DNA of 16,056 bases from Erysipelotrichaceae bacterium. GTDB lineage: Bacteria > Bacillota_I > Bacilli_A > Erysipelotrichales > Erysipelotrichaceae. A program made the translations under genes and the position numbers. The notes below the pieces were generated by a model, which saw only the letters and a program-made list of their open reading frames with translations, was not told where the DNA came from and did not search any database. The stretch covers positions 42,716-58,771 of the forward strand of contig DXZE01000002.1 of assembly GCA_019415435.1 (NCBI GenBank), in the 5' to 3' direction. This document shows, one piece after another, positions 1 through 6,868 of this stretch (the stretch's first letter is position 1; each line of letters starts with the position of its first letter).

Positions 1-1491
1 AACAAGATATTCATGATCAGCACAGGCAGCGACCTGGGCAAGATGGGTTACCGCAAATACCTGACAATCTTTGGATAATTCCTTCATCTTGCGTCCTATT
101 GCTGTTGCGACAGGGCCGGATACACCTGTATCAATCTCATCAAAAATAACTGTCTGAATACCCTGGAGATGGGTAAAAATGACCTTTAAACCAAGCATCA
201 GACGGGATAATTCACCACCAGAAGCAGTTTTTGTTAAAGATTTCAGATCTTCTCCCTTATTCATGGAGATTAAAAATTCTGCCTTCTCATTACCATACAA
301 AGATGGGTTGCATGGTGTTAATTGTGTATGGAAGCGGGCATTAGGTAATTGGAGATCCTTAAGATTAGAGGCAATATCCTTATCCAGATTCAATGCTTTC
401 TTTTTACGGATATCAGTTAATACAGCTGCTTTTTCATTGTATTTCTTTAAGGCTGTCTGTATCTTCTTATCTATTTCCTGCAGATATTCCTGACGATTAT
501 CAATCGCATGAATCTTCTGTTTTAATTCTTCTTTTGTCTCTAATATATCTTCAATGGAATGACCATATTTACGCTTTAATTTCTGAATGGTAAACAGTCT
601 TTCTTCCATGGCATTGATATCTTCTTCAGAAAGATCATAGCTGTCTGACATGGTATGAAGCTGTTCCATGCTGTCGGTAATGGCATAGTATGCATCATTC
701 ATTTCCTTCTGTAAGGATTCCGTCTTGTCATCCCCTTTTAAGGACTGTACAAGCTTATTCAGATCATAGATTTCACCTGAAACAGAATTATCATACAGTT
801 CAAATATCTGATTAAACTTATCCAGAGAATTCTTTACGGAACGATATGCCTTTTCCTTTTCTTCTAATTCTTCATCTTCACCAGCATGGAGATCTGCATC
901 TTCTATTTCATTGACCTGGTAACGGAAGTATTCCAGATCATTTTCATTGTAAGTATCCTGTAATGCCTTTTCTTTTTCTTTGCATAAAGCATCATATTGT
1001 TTATAGGCATCCGTAACTTCCTGCAAAGCACTCTGATCAGAAGCATATTCATCAAGGAGATGAAGATGCGTATTTGTATTTAATAGATAGGCATTATCTC
1101 TTTGACCATGGATATCTATTTCATCTCTTAAAACATCTCTTAAAAGAGATAACGTAACAACCCTGTGATCTATGCGGGCACTGCTTTTCCCGTTTGCATG
1201 GATTTCACGGGTAAATGTAGTTTCTTCTTCTACTTCAAAACCAGCTTCCTGCATGGTTTTAACAGCGTGCCTGTCATTTTGTATATCAAAAGTACCTTCA
1301 ATGATCGCAAGATCTTTTCCTTTAGAGACAAAAGAGGCAGATGCTCTTTGGGCAGATAAAAGAGATATTGCGTCAATCAGGATAGATTTACCAGCACCTG
1401 TTTCACCAGTAAAAGCACTGAATCCTTCTGAGAAATCAAGATTCAGCTCATCTATCAGTACAAAGTTTTTGATATACAGATGTTTGAGCAT
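1..1491 (-). CDS. recN: DNA repair protein RecN (3' end cut by window edge)
   Basis: RecN is an SMC-like ATPase of the cytoplasm that acts early in double-strand break repair, tethering DNA ends with RecA. My own translation of the minus strand gives 497 open codons from ATG at 1491 to base 1; the family is usually about 550-570 residues, so roughly the last 60 are outside the window. Visible are the N-terminal Walker A motif GETGAGKS (residues 29-36), a long charged coiled-coil middle (about 150-370), the ABC signature SGGELSR near 420, and Walker B with the acidic pair D451-E452 in VIFDEIDTG, followed by the switch histidine in VTHLAQVA. The start lies 2 bases after the dxs stop, and an AAAAAGGA ribosome site lies inside the end of dxs (about 1503-1510). 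It is the last visible gene of the nusB operon. Identification is firm. Confidence 0.96.
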   Translation of the reverse strand, partial: MLKHLYIKNFVLIDELNLDFSEGFSAFTGETGAGKSILIDAISLLSAQRASASFVSKGKDLAIIEGTFDIQNDRHAVKTMQEAGFEVEEETTFTREIHANGKSSARIDHRVVTLSLLRDVLRDEIDIHGQRDNAYLLNTNTHLHLLDEYASDQSALQEVTDAYKQYDALCKEKEKALQDTYNENDLEYFRYQVNEIEDADLHAGEDEELEEKEKAYRSVKNSLDKFNQIFELYDNSVSGEIYDLNKLVQSLKGDDKTESLQKEMNDAYYAITDSMEQLHTMSDSYDLSEEDINAMEERLFTIQKLKRKYGHSIEDILETKEELKQKIHAIDNRQEYLQEIDKKIQTALKKYNEKAAVLTDIRKKKALNLDKDIASNLKDLQLPNARFHTQLTPCNPSLYGNEKAEFLISMNKGEDLKSLTKTASGGELSRLMLGLKVIFTHLQGIQTVIFDEIDTGVSGPVATAIGRKMKELSKDCQVFAVTHLAQVAACADHEYLV

Positions 1492-1493
1492 AC

Positions 1494-3362
1494 TTATTGC
1501 AGTCCTTTTTCTATTTCATCAAAAAGTGTATTCAGATCCATATGTTCATCTTTACGAAGCTGCTTCTCACTGCCCTGACTAACATATTCATCCCCAATGC
1601 CGATACGTTTAATGCTATGCATGATGCTATGATCATTCCAGTATTCCAGAACCAAAGATCCAAGCCCATGTTCTAACATATCTCCTTCATATGAGATAAA
1701 CTTCATATGACGCTTACCTAATGTATCCAGCATCTTTGTATCCAGTGGTTTGAAGAACCGGCAGTTTACGATTGTAACAGGTAAATGATTTACCTTTACC
1801 TTCTCTAAGATTTGTTCAATAACTGGTCCATAGGTAAAGACACATACCTTGTTATTCTTATCATCATTGAGCATCTCCCAGCTGCCAATTTCCAGCATAT
1901 GCGGTTCATAGTCAGCATTGACTTTAACAAATCCCTTTGGATAACGGATACCAAACGGATGTTTCTGATGGAAAGCCGTATAAACCAGATCTTCGGTTTC
2001 TTCAGCGTTTCTGCCCTGAGCAAGAATCATATTCGGTAATGCGGTTAATAAACCGATATCAAATACACCGTGGTGGGTTTCACCATCTGATCCCACTAAT
2101 CCGGCATGGTCAATACCGAATACAACCGGTAAATCCATTCTGCATATATCATGGTTGATCTGGTCATAGCTTCTCTGCATAAAGGAACTGTATATAGCTA
2201 AATATGGTCTTTTACCAGAAATTGCTAATCCTGCCGCAAAGGTAGTCGCATGTTCTTCCGCAATACCTGTATCAAAGGAACGCTTAGGGAATTCCGCAAA
2301 AAATTCTTCCAAGGAAGAACCATTGACCATAGCTGGTGTGATAGCAATGATGTCTTCATTTTCTTCTGCTAAGTGAAGTATACTGTCTGACATTAAACGG
2401 GCCCATTTCTGATACCCTTCCGGGATATCATGAAGAGGTTTGCCTGTTTCTACATTAAACGGTCCTACCCCATGCCAGATGCCTTCACGGTCATTCTCAC
2501 AAGGCTCATAGCCTTTACCTTTCTGGGTTATGACATGTACGACGATTGGACCATCATGATCTTTCACAGCTTCAAATACCTGGATCAGATCATGGAGATT
2601 ATGACCATCCACAGGTCCGATATAATCGAGATTGAATTCTCCGAATATACCCTTGTCTATGACACTGTTCTTGATCGCATCACGTAAGGAACGCAAGCCA
2701 TCATAAACGGCTCTTGAAACCTGATTATTTGAGGTTGTTAAAGAGCGCTTCATGTTCCGCTTCATCTTTGTATAGCCATGCGAAGAACGCAGCTTGGAGA
2801 AAGCAGATGTCAAAGCGCCTACATTCTTTGAGATAGACATATTATTGTCATTAAAGACAATAATCATCTTTCTGTTTTCAGAGCCTATTTCATTTAAAGC
2901 TTCCATGGCCATGCCGCTGCTTAAAGCACCATCGCCAATGACCGGTATAACCTGATAATCTTCATGATTGAGGTCTCTGGCAACAGCCATGCCTAAAGCA
3001 GCACTTAAAGAAGTAGAACTGTGTCCTGCCTCCCATACATCGTGTTCACTCTCACATCTTTTCTCAAAACCAGATAGTCCATGATATTGTCTGAGCTTAT
3101 CGAATTGAGAAGCTCTGCCAGTTAATATCTTATGGACATAACTCTGGTGTCCCACATCAAAGAAGATCTTGTCTACAGGAGAATTAAATACATAATGCAG
3201 GGCTATTGTCAGCTCTACAACTCCCAGATTACTTGCAAGATGACCGCCTGTTTTAGATATACTTTGTATCAAAAAAGCACGAATATCTTTGGCGAGATCT
3301 TCCATCTCACTGACATTCATGGATTTCAGAAATTCAGGATTTTTAATATCCTTAAGATCCAT
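1494..3362 (-). CDS. dxs: 1-deoxy-D-xylulose-5-phosphate synthase
   Basis: Dxs condenses pyruvate and glyceraldehyde 3-phosphate into DXP, the first step of the MEP isoprenoid pathway and a precursor supply for thiamine and pyridoxal; it is cytosolic and depends on thiamine diphosphate and Mg2+. At 622 residues it has the full family length. Visible motifs are the substrate-site H41, GHSSTS (113-118), the ThDP motif GDG at 143-145 with the NDNN metal site near 171-174, the catalytic glutamate in GIAEEHA (E369/E370), the DGETHHG loop (426-432), and a C-terminal transketolase-type domain. The ATG at 3362 is fixed by a GGAGG site 7 bases upstream (3370-3374), just past the ispA stop. It sits directly downstream of ispA, so the first MEP enzyme and a prenyl synthase are co-transcribed. 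No odd residue was seen. Confidence 0.97.
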   Translation of the reverse strand: MDLKDIKNPEFLKSMNVSEMEDLAKDIRAFLIQSISKTGGHLASNLGVVELTIALHYVFNSPVDKIFFDVGHQSYVHKILTGRASQFDKLRQYHGLSGFEKRCESEHDVWEAGHSSTSLSAALGMAVARDLNHEDYQVIPVIGDGALSSGMAMEALNEIGSENRKMIIVFNDNNMSISKNVGALTSAFSKLRSSHGYTKMKRNMKRSLTTSNNQVSRAVYDGLRSLRDAIKNSVIDKGIFGEFNLDYIGPVDGHNLHDLIQVFEAVKDHDGPIVVHVITQKGKGYEPCENDREGIWHGVGPFNVETGKPLHDIPEGYQKWARLMSDSILHLAEENEDIIAITPAMVNGSSLEEFFAEFPKRSFDTGIAEEHATTFAAGLAISGKRPYLAIYSSFMQRSYDQINHDICRMDLPVVFGIDHAGLVGSDGETHHGVFDIGLLTALPNMILAQGRNAEETEDLVYTAFHQKHPFGIRYPKGFVKVNADYEPHMLEIGSWEMLNDDKNNKVCVFTYGPVIEQILEKVKVNHLPVTIVNCRFFKPLDTKMLDTLGKRHMKFISYEGDMLEHGLGSLVLEYWNDHSIMHSIKRIGIGDEYVSQGSEKQLRKDEHMDLNTLFDEIEKGLQ

Positions 3363-3376
3363 GTTAAAACCTCCAG

Positions 3377-4231
3377 TTATTTACGGCGTGTTCTGATCCT
3401 TTCAATCATATCAATCAGAGATGCACCGTCAAAATCACCGAATGAACGAATCTCATCTTCCGCTTGTGAATACAATGCATTCATCAGTTCTTCAGCTTTC
3501 TTTTCCCCTAACAACGTGACACTGGTTACTTTATCATTTCTTTCATCAGAATTGGATTTACCGAATTGTTCTGCACTTAATTCTACATCCAGAATATCAT
3601 CCTGAATCTGAAATGCCAGCCCTATCTTTGTGCCAGTTTTGTGCCATTTATTTACCACTTCTTCACTCTGACCGGCAAGTACTGCCCCAATCATGAGTGG
3701 AGCACTTAAAAGACACCCTGTTTTATACTGATGGACTTTCTTAAGATCATCCCAGTTTGTAACACCCTGCATTTCCATCGTATCAAGATTCTGTCCTAAT
3801 ACCATACCGGATGGACCAGCCATGGACGCAAGGATCTGTATTCCTTTGCATACTCTTGCAGGATCTGCCTTTGTATTGGCTGCTGTTTCAAAGGCATATG
3901 TTAACAAGCCATCTCCTGCCAGGATTGCGGTTGCTTCATCAAACTGCTTGTGACAGGTCGGCTTGCCACGGCGAAGATCATCATTATCCATAGCCGGCAA
4001 GTCATCATGAATCAGGGAATATGTCTGAATCATTTCTAATGCACATGCAAAATCATCCGCTGTTTCTTCTTTTAAACCATACCCCTTTACTGTTTCAAAA
4101 AGAAGATTCGGACGGATTCTCTTGCCGCCAGCCATCAAAGAATAATTCATGGCATCTTTGACTCTGCTGTCAGGTAAAAGAGCCATCTTTTCTTTTAACA
4201 AATCATCAATCCGCATTTTGTGCATCACCAT
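3377..4231 (-). CDS. ispA: Farnesyl (or geranylgeranyl) diphosphate synthase
   Basis: This is a trans-prenyl transferase that condenses IPP with DMAPP/GPP to make the C15 (possibly C20) diphosphate used for undecaprenyl and quinone synthesis. Seen in order: GGKRIRP (35-41), the first Asp-rich motif D76-D-L-P-A-M-D82 with the two-residue insertion typical of bacterial FPP synthases, RRGKPTCH, and the second Asp-rich motif QDDILD (210-215). Y71-S72 before the first motif matches bacterial FPP synthases, so C15 is the likelier product. Length is 284 residues from 4231. In-frame ATGs also occur at 4225 and 4216. Only the 4216 start has a plausible ribosome site, GGTGAT 7 bases upstream, which would give 279 residues, so 4216 may be the true start. 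The start region overlaps the end of xseB, suggesting translational coupling. Confidence 0.94.
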   Translation of the reverse strand: MVMHKMRIDDLLKEKMALLPDSRVKDAMNYSLMAGGKRIRPNLLFETVKGYGLKEETADDFACALEMIQTYSLIHDDLPAMDNDDLRRGKPTCHKQFDEATAILAGDGLLTYAFETAANTKADPARVCKGIQILASMAGPSGMVLGQNLDTMEMQGVTNWDDLKKVHQYKTGCLLSAPLMIGAVLAGQSEEVVNKWHKTGTKIGLAFQIQDDILDVELSAEQFGKSNSDERNDKVTSVTLLGEKKAEELMNALYSQAEDEIRSFGDFDGASLIDMIERIRTRRK

Positions 4232-4421
4232 TTTTATTTACAAGATCATCTACTTTAGTCTCAAACTGCTTTAACTGTTCATCACAGCTCTTTACAAGCT
4301 TTAATCCTTCTTCAAACAGTTTGATTGTTTCATCTAATGGTTTGTCATTCTGTTCCAGATCATTCACAATCTCTTCTAATCTAGACATAGATTCTTCAAA
4401 TGTCTTTTTCTTTTCAGCCAT
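4206..4421 (-). CDS. xseB: Exodeoxyribonuclease VII small subunit
   Basis: XseB is the small helical subunit that assembles in several copies on the coiled coil of XseA to form exonuclease VII, a single-strand-specific nuclease producing oligonucleotides. The 71-residue protein matches the family length and pattern: FEESMSRLEEIVNDLE at the N-terminus, then a second helix starting LDETIKLFEEGLKLVKSC, and a short charged tail. The ATG at 4421 lies inside the last codons of xseA (8-base overlap) with an AAGGAG site six to seven bases upstream. Adjacency to the large subunit makes the call secure despite the small size. Its 3' end overlaps the possible starts of ispA. Confidence 0.95.
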   Translation of the reverse strand: MAEKKKTFEESMSRLEEIVNDLEQNDKPLDETIKLFEEGLKLVKSCDEQLKQFETKVDDLVNKNGDAQNAD

Positions 4422-5808
4422 GATGTTTCTCCTTTACCTGTGCTTGTAATGTTCCATCGCTTAAACGGATAGAAACCATATCATCAATCTCTGCATCTGT
4501 AATACTGCGTAAAGCTTTTCCGTTCTTAGAGGTAATGGAATACCCTCTCTGTAATACCTTTAATGGGGAATACGCGTCTAATAAACGTATATCCTGCTGT
4601 AATCTTTCCTGTTTCTTATCAAGTCGGTTCTGCATATTCCCTGAAAGGGATTCCCTGTTTTTATTCAGTTCATTAACACTTTTTGAGCAGCGTAATTGCA
4701 TATATAAAGCCATAAGGCTTTTAGCCTGCTGCAGGTGTTCCCTGATGGAAGAAGTATATGTATGGATTTCCAGACTTAATGCCTGGAATAGTTGCATCAG
4801 ATCCTGTCTTCTCTCAGATGGTTTCTGAATGGCATGCATCAGTTTTTCTTCCAGATAATCTAATCTTATTGCCTGTTCGCTGAACAGTTTCTGAGGATTA
4901 CGGAATACAGATGCGGCAGCAAGCTTCTGATAATGCATATGAGCCATATTCAGATCAGACTGTACAGCCTGCATCATTCTTGTTTTATATTGGTTTAATG
5001 ATGATTCTACCTCATGGATATCCGGTACCGCTGCTTCAGCTGCACCAGTAGGTGTATTAGCACGTAAGTCAGATACATAGTCACATAAGGTAAAATCAAT
5101 TTCATGACCAATACCAGTTATGACAGGTGTATGCATGGAATATATAAAGCGGGCCAGATTCTCATCATTAAAGCACCATAAATCTTCTATGGAGCCGCCG
5201 CCTCTGGCAAGAATGATTAACTGATGATTACCTGCATCAGCTTTTCTTAAAGCATCGATGATCTTTGGGGCTGCCTCTGCACCCTGTACAGGACAGGGAT
5301 ATTCATGGATATCAGCTAATGGCCATCTTTTATGAAGCGTAATCAATACATCTTCTCTTGCGGCTGTATTATTACCAGTTACAAGACCAATATTCATGGC
5401 ATAAGCAGGAATCGGTTTCTTATGAGATTCTTCAAATAACCCTTCTGCATTGAGCTTTTTCTTCAAAGCTTCAAACTGCATGTAAAGATCACCAATACCG
5501 CTTGGCTGCATGCTTTCCGCGACTAACTGCATGTTACCAGTCTGTTCATAGACAGAAACATCCCCTTTAACAATCACCTTGTCTCCATTCTTTGGATCAA
5601 AGGAAACACTCTGATTGCGATAGCGGAACATCACACAGGAAAGATATGCCTTATCATCCTTTAAGGAAAAATACCAGTGACCGCTGTATGGCTTGCGGAT
5701 ATTGGATATCTCGCCTTCTACCATCACACCATGTAATACCGGGTCACCATCCATGGATTCTTTCAGGTAATGCACAAGTGTACTGACTGGTACAACCCTG
5801 CGGCTCAT
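4414..5808 (-). CDS. xseA: Exodeoxyribonuclease VII large subunit
   Basis: XseA is the catalytic subunit of exonuclease VII, which degrades single-stranded DNA from both ends during mismatch repair and damage processing. The 464-residue protein shows an N-terminal OB-fold (about 1-100, including VEGEISNIRKPYSGHWYFSLKD), the catalytic domain with RGGGSIEDLW (202-211) and GIGHEIDFT (232-240) followed by DLRANTPTGAAEAAVPD, and a C-terminal coiled coil (about 265-420) where XseB docks. The motif usually written ITSxxGAAxxD reads VTGNNTAARED here, a modest variant. The ATG at 5808 overlaps the nusB stop as ATGA, indicating translational coupling; no better upstream start is needed. xseB follows with an 8-base overlap, so subunit production is linked. 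Confidence 0.96.
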   Translation of the reverse strand: MSRRVVPVSTLVHYLKESMDGDPVLHGVMVEGEISNIRKPYSGHWYFSLKDDKAYLSCVMFRYRNQSVSFDPKNGDKVIVKGDVSVYEQTGNMQLVAESMQPSGIGDLYMQFEALKKKLNAEGLFEESHKKPIPAYAMNIGLVTGNNTAAREDVLITLHKRWPLADIHEYPCPVQGAEAAPKIIDALRKADAGNHQLIILARGGGSIEDLWCFNDENLARFIYSMHTPVITGIGHEIDFTLCDYVSDLRANTPTGAAEAAVPDIHEVESSLNQYKTRMMQAVQSDLNMAHMHYQKLAAASVFRNPQKLFSEQAIRLDYLEEKLMHAIQKPSERRQDLMQLFQALSLEIHTYTSSIREHLQQAKSLMALYMQLRCSKSVNELNKNRESLSGNMQNRLDKKQERLQQDIRLLDAYSPLKVLQRGYSITSKNGKALRSITDAEIDDMVSIRLSDGTLQAQVKEKHHG

Positions 5809-6185
5809 ATTACATCCAGCACACTGTTAATCAGTTTATACGTATCAGAATCGCAGTACTTCTTGGCCATATCCACTGATTCATCAATAATAACGGCTGC
5901 CTCCGTCTGCTTTAAATCAAATTCTGCACATCCGTTTAAAAGGATTGCTTTTTCAATCGCACCGAGTCTTTCAAAAGTCCATCCCTTCTTTATTACATCA
6001 TCAATGTATCCATGATACTTGTCCATATTGTCTATGGCATCATGAATCACATCAACAAAATAAGGATCTACTTCTTTGACTGGTTTCTTAAATGCATCTT
6101 CTATCAATTCGTCTATATCTCTTGCAACTAAAAGATACTGATAAGTAACCATCATTGCACATTCACGTTCTTTATGTCTGTTCAT
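5805..6185 (-). CDS. nusB: Transcription antitermination factor NusB
   Basis: NusB, with NusE (ribosomal protein S10), binds boxA RNA and supports processive transcription of rRNA operons. The 126-residue protein begins MNRHKERECAM, matching the family's N-terminal R..AR..A.Q helix, and contains WTFERLGAIEKAILLNGCAEF and the C-terminal block IIDESVDMAKKYCDSDTYKLINSVLDVI, which corresponds to the family's IDEAV.LAK.Y....S.KFINGVLD. The length is slightly short but normal for NusB. The start at 6185 has an AGGAGA ribosome site at 6191-6196. It is the first gene of the minus-strand operon, and its TGA overlaps the xseA start (ATGA). As promoter-proximal gene it may tie expression of the cluster to growth rate; that is inference. 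Confidence 0.93.
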   Translation of the reverse strand: MNRHKERECAMMVTYQYLLVARDIDELIEDAFKKPVKEVDPYFVDVIHDAIDNMDKYHGYIDDVIKKGWTFERLGAIEKAILLNGCAEFDLKQTEAAVIIDESVDMAKKYCDSDTYKLINSVLDVI

Positions 6186-6203
6186 ACTAATCTCCTGTTA
6201 GTT

Positions 6204-6250
6204 ATTTTATCATGTTTATTGTATCTTTTGTTTATTTCATTGCTTGTCAA
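6204..6250 (-). promoter_or_regulatory. Candidate promoter region of the nusB operon
   Basis: On the minus strand a perfect TTGACA (6250 to 6245) is present, but no good -10 lies 16-18 bases away; TACAAT (6223 to 6218) is 21 bases away. Closer to the gene, TGATAAAAT (6212 to 6204) forms an extended -10, which would leave a leader of about 12 bases containing only the ribosome site. Either could drive the operon. The region is certain to hold the promoter if nusB is first, but the exact boxes are uncertain. Confidence 0.35.
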
Positions 6251-6268
6251 AGTAAGATGTTCTAGAAT
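6240..6268 (+). promoter_or_regulatory. Candidate promoter giving a leaderless mRNA
   Basis: TTGCTT (6240-6245), a 17-base spacer, then TAGAAT (6263-6268, five of six matches to TATAAT). Normal initiation about 7 bases after the -10 falls on the A of the ATG at 6275. No Shine-Dalgarno sequence is visible upstream of that ATG, and an in-frame TAG at 6263 prevents an upstream start. The -35 is weak, so confidence is moderate. Confidence 0.4.
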
Positions 6269-6274
6269 TCTTGC

Positions 6275-6853
6275 ATGAGTTCGGATATGTTACAGAAACC
6301 TCTTATCGTCAGATTCTTTCTTCATCTGCATACGATAGATCATCACCGCTTTGTAGTTATGAAAAACTGTTTTGCCTGCGGACTGTATGGGCAGGGATTA
6401 AAACATGATTTATCCAAGTATACCCCTACTGAATTTATAGAATCCGTCAGATACTTCCAGGGTAACCGTTCTCCCTACATGTATGAAAAGGAACACTTCG
6501 GCTATGCCTCCGGCTGGCTGCATCATAAGGGCAGAAACAGACATCATTGGGAATACTGGTATGACATGATTGACGGTAAGTGGCAGCCATTAGAGATGCC
6601 ATTTAATTACTTTGTGGAAATGGTATGCGACAGAGTCGCTGCCTGCCGTATTTATCAGAAAGACAAGTATACAAATGCATCCGCATTGAATTACTTCTTA
6701 AGCCGTAATGACAGATTCTATATGCATCCAAAGACCGCAGAAGATCTGGAACATGTATTAAAAGATATCAGTATACGTGGGGAAAAAGCAGTATTTCATG
6801 ATCTGAAGGTACAGGTAGGAAAATGGAAGAAAGAGCAACATAAAAACCGGTGA
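6275..6853 (+). CDS. DUF5662 family protein, possible HD-like metal-binding protein
   Basis: This 192-residue cytoplasmic protein has no signal peptide or membrane segment. I recognise it as the DUF5662 type from HHRFVVMKNCFACGLYGQGL, HDLSKYTPTEF and the WLHHKGRNRHHWEYW block; no function is established that I know of. Histidines and acidic residues fall in the order H23/H24, H44-D45, H83/H84, H90/H91 and D119 (in MVCDRVAA). This order resembles the H...HD...H...D ligand pattern of HD-superfamily phosphohydrolases; this is inference. CFACG gives two cysteines (32 and 35) that could add a metal site. The start at 6275 is the first in-frame ATG after a stop and has no ribosome site; ATG at 6287 is the alternative. 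The gene stands alone, divergent from nusB and convergent with guaB. Confidence 0.85.
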   Translation: MSSDMLQKPLIVRFFLHLHTIDHHRFVVMKNCFACGLYGQGLKHDLSKYTPTEFIESVRYFQGNRSPYMYEKEHFGYASGWLHHKGRNRHHWEYWYDMIDGKWQPLEMPFNYFVEMVCDRVAACRIYQKDKYTNASALNYFLSRNDRFYMHPKTAEDLEHVLKDISIRGEKAVFHDLKVQVGKWKKEQHKNR

Positions 6854-6865
6854 AAACCGGTTTTT
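6842..6865. terminator. Bidirectional hairpin terminator with GAAA loop
   Basis: AAAAACCGGT (6842-6851), loop GAAA (6852-6855) and ACCGGTTTTT (6856-6865) form a perfect 10-bp stem. The A-tract and T-tract make it terminator-like on both strands. It lies between the converging ends of the DUF5662 gene and guaB. The DUF5662 stop codon (6851-6853) is part of the structure. Confidence 0.85.
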
Positions 6866-6868
6866 ACG

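Noticed and set aside
1494..2687. Open frames on the plus strand opposite recN and dxs (for example 179-493, 1172-1582, 2430-2687)
   Set aside because: They lie antisense to clearly conserved genes, have no ribosome sites and do not resemble any protein I know.
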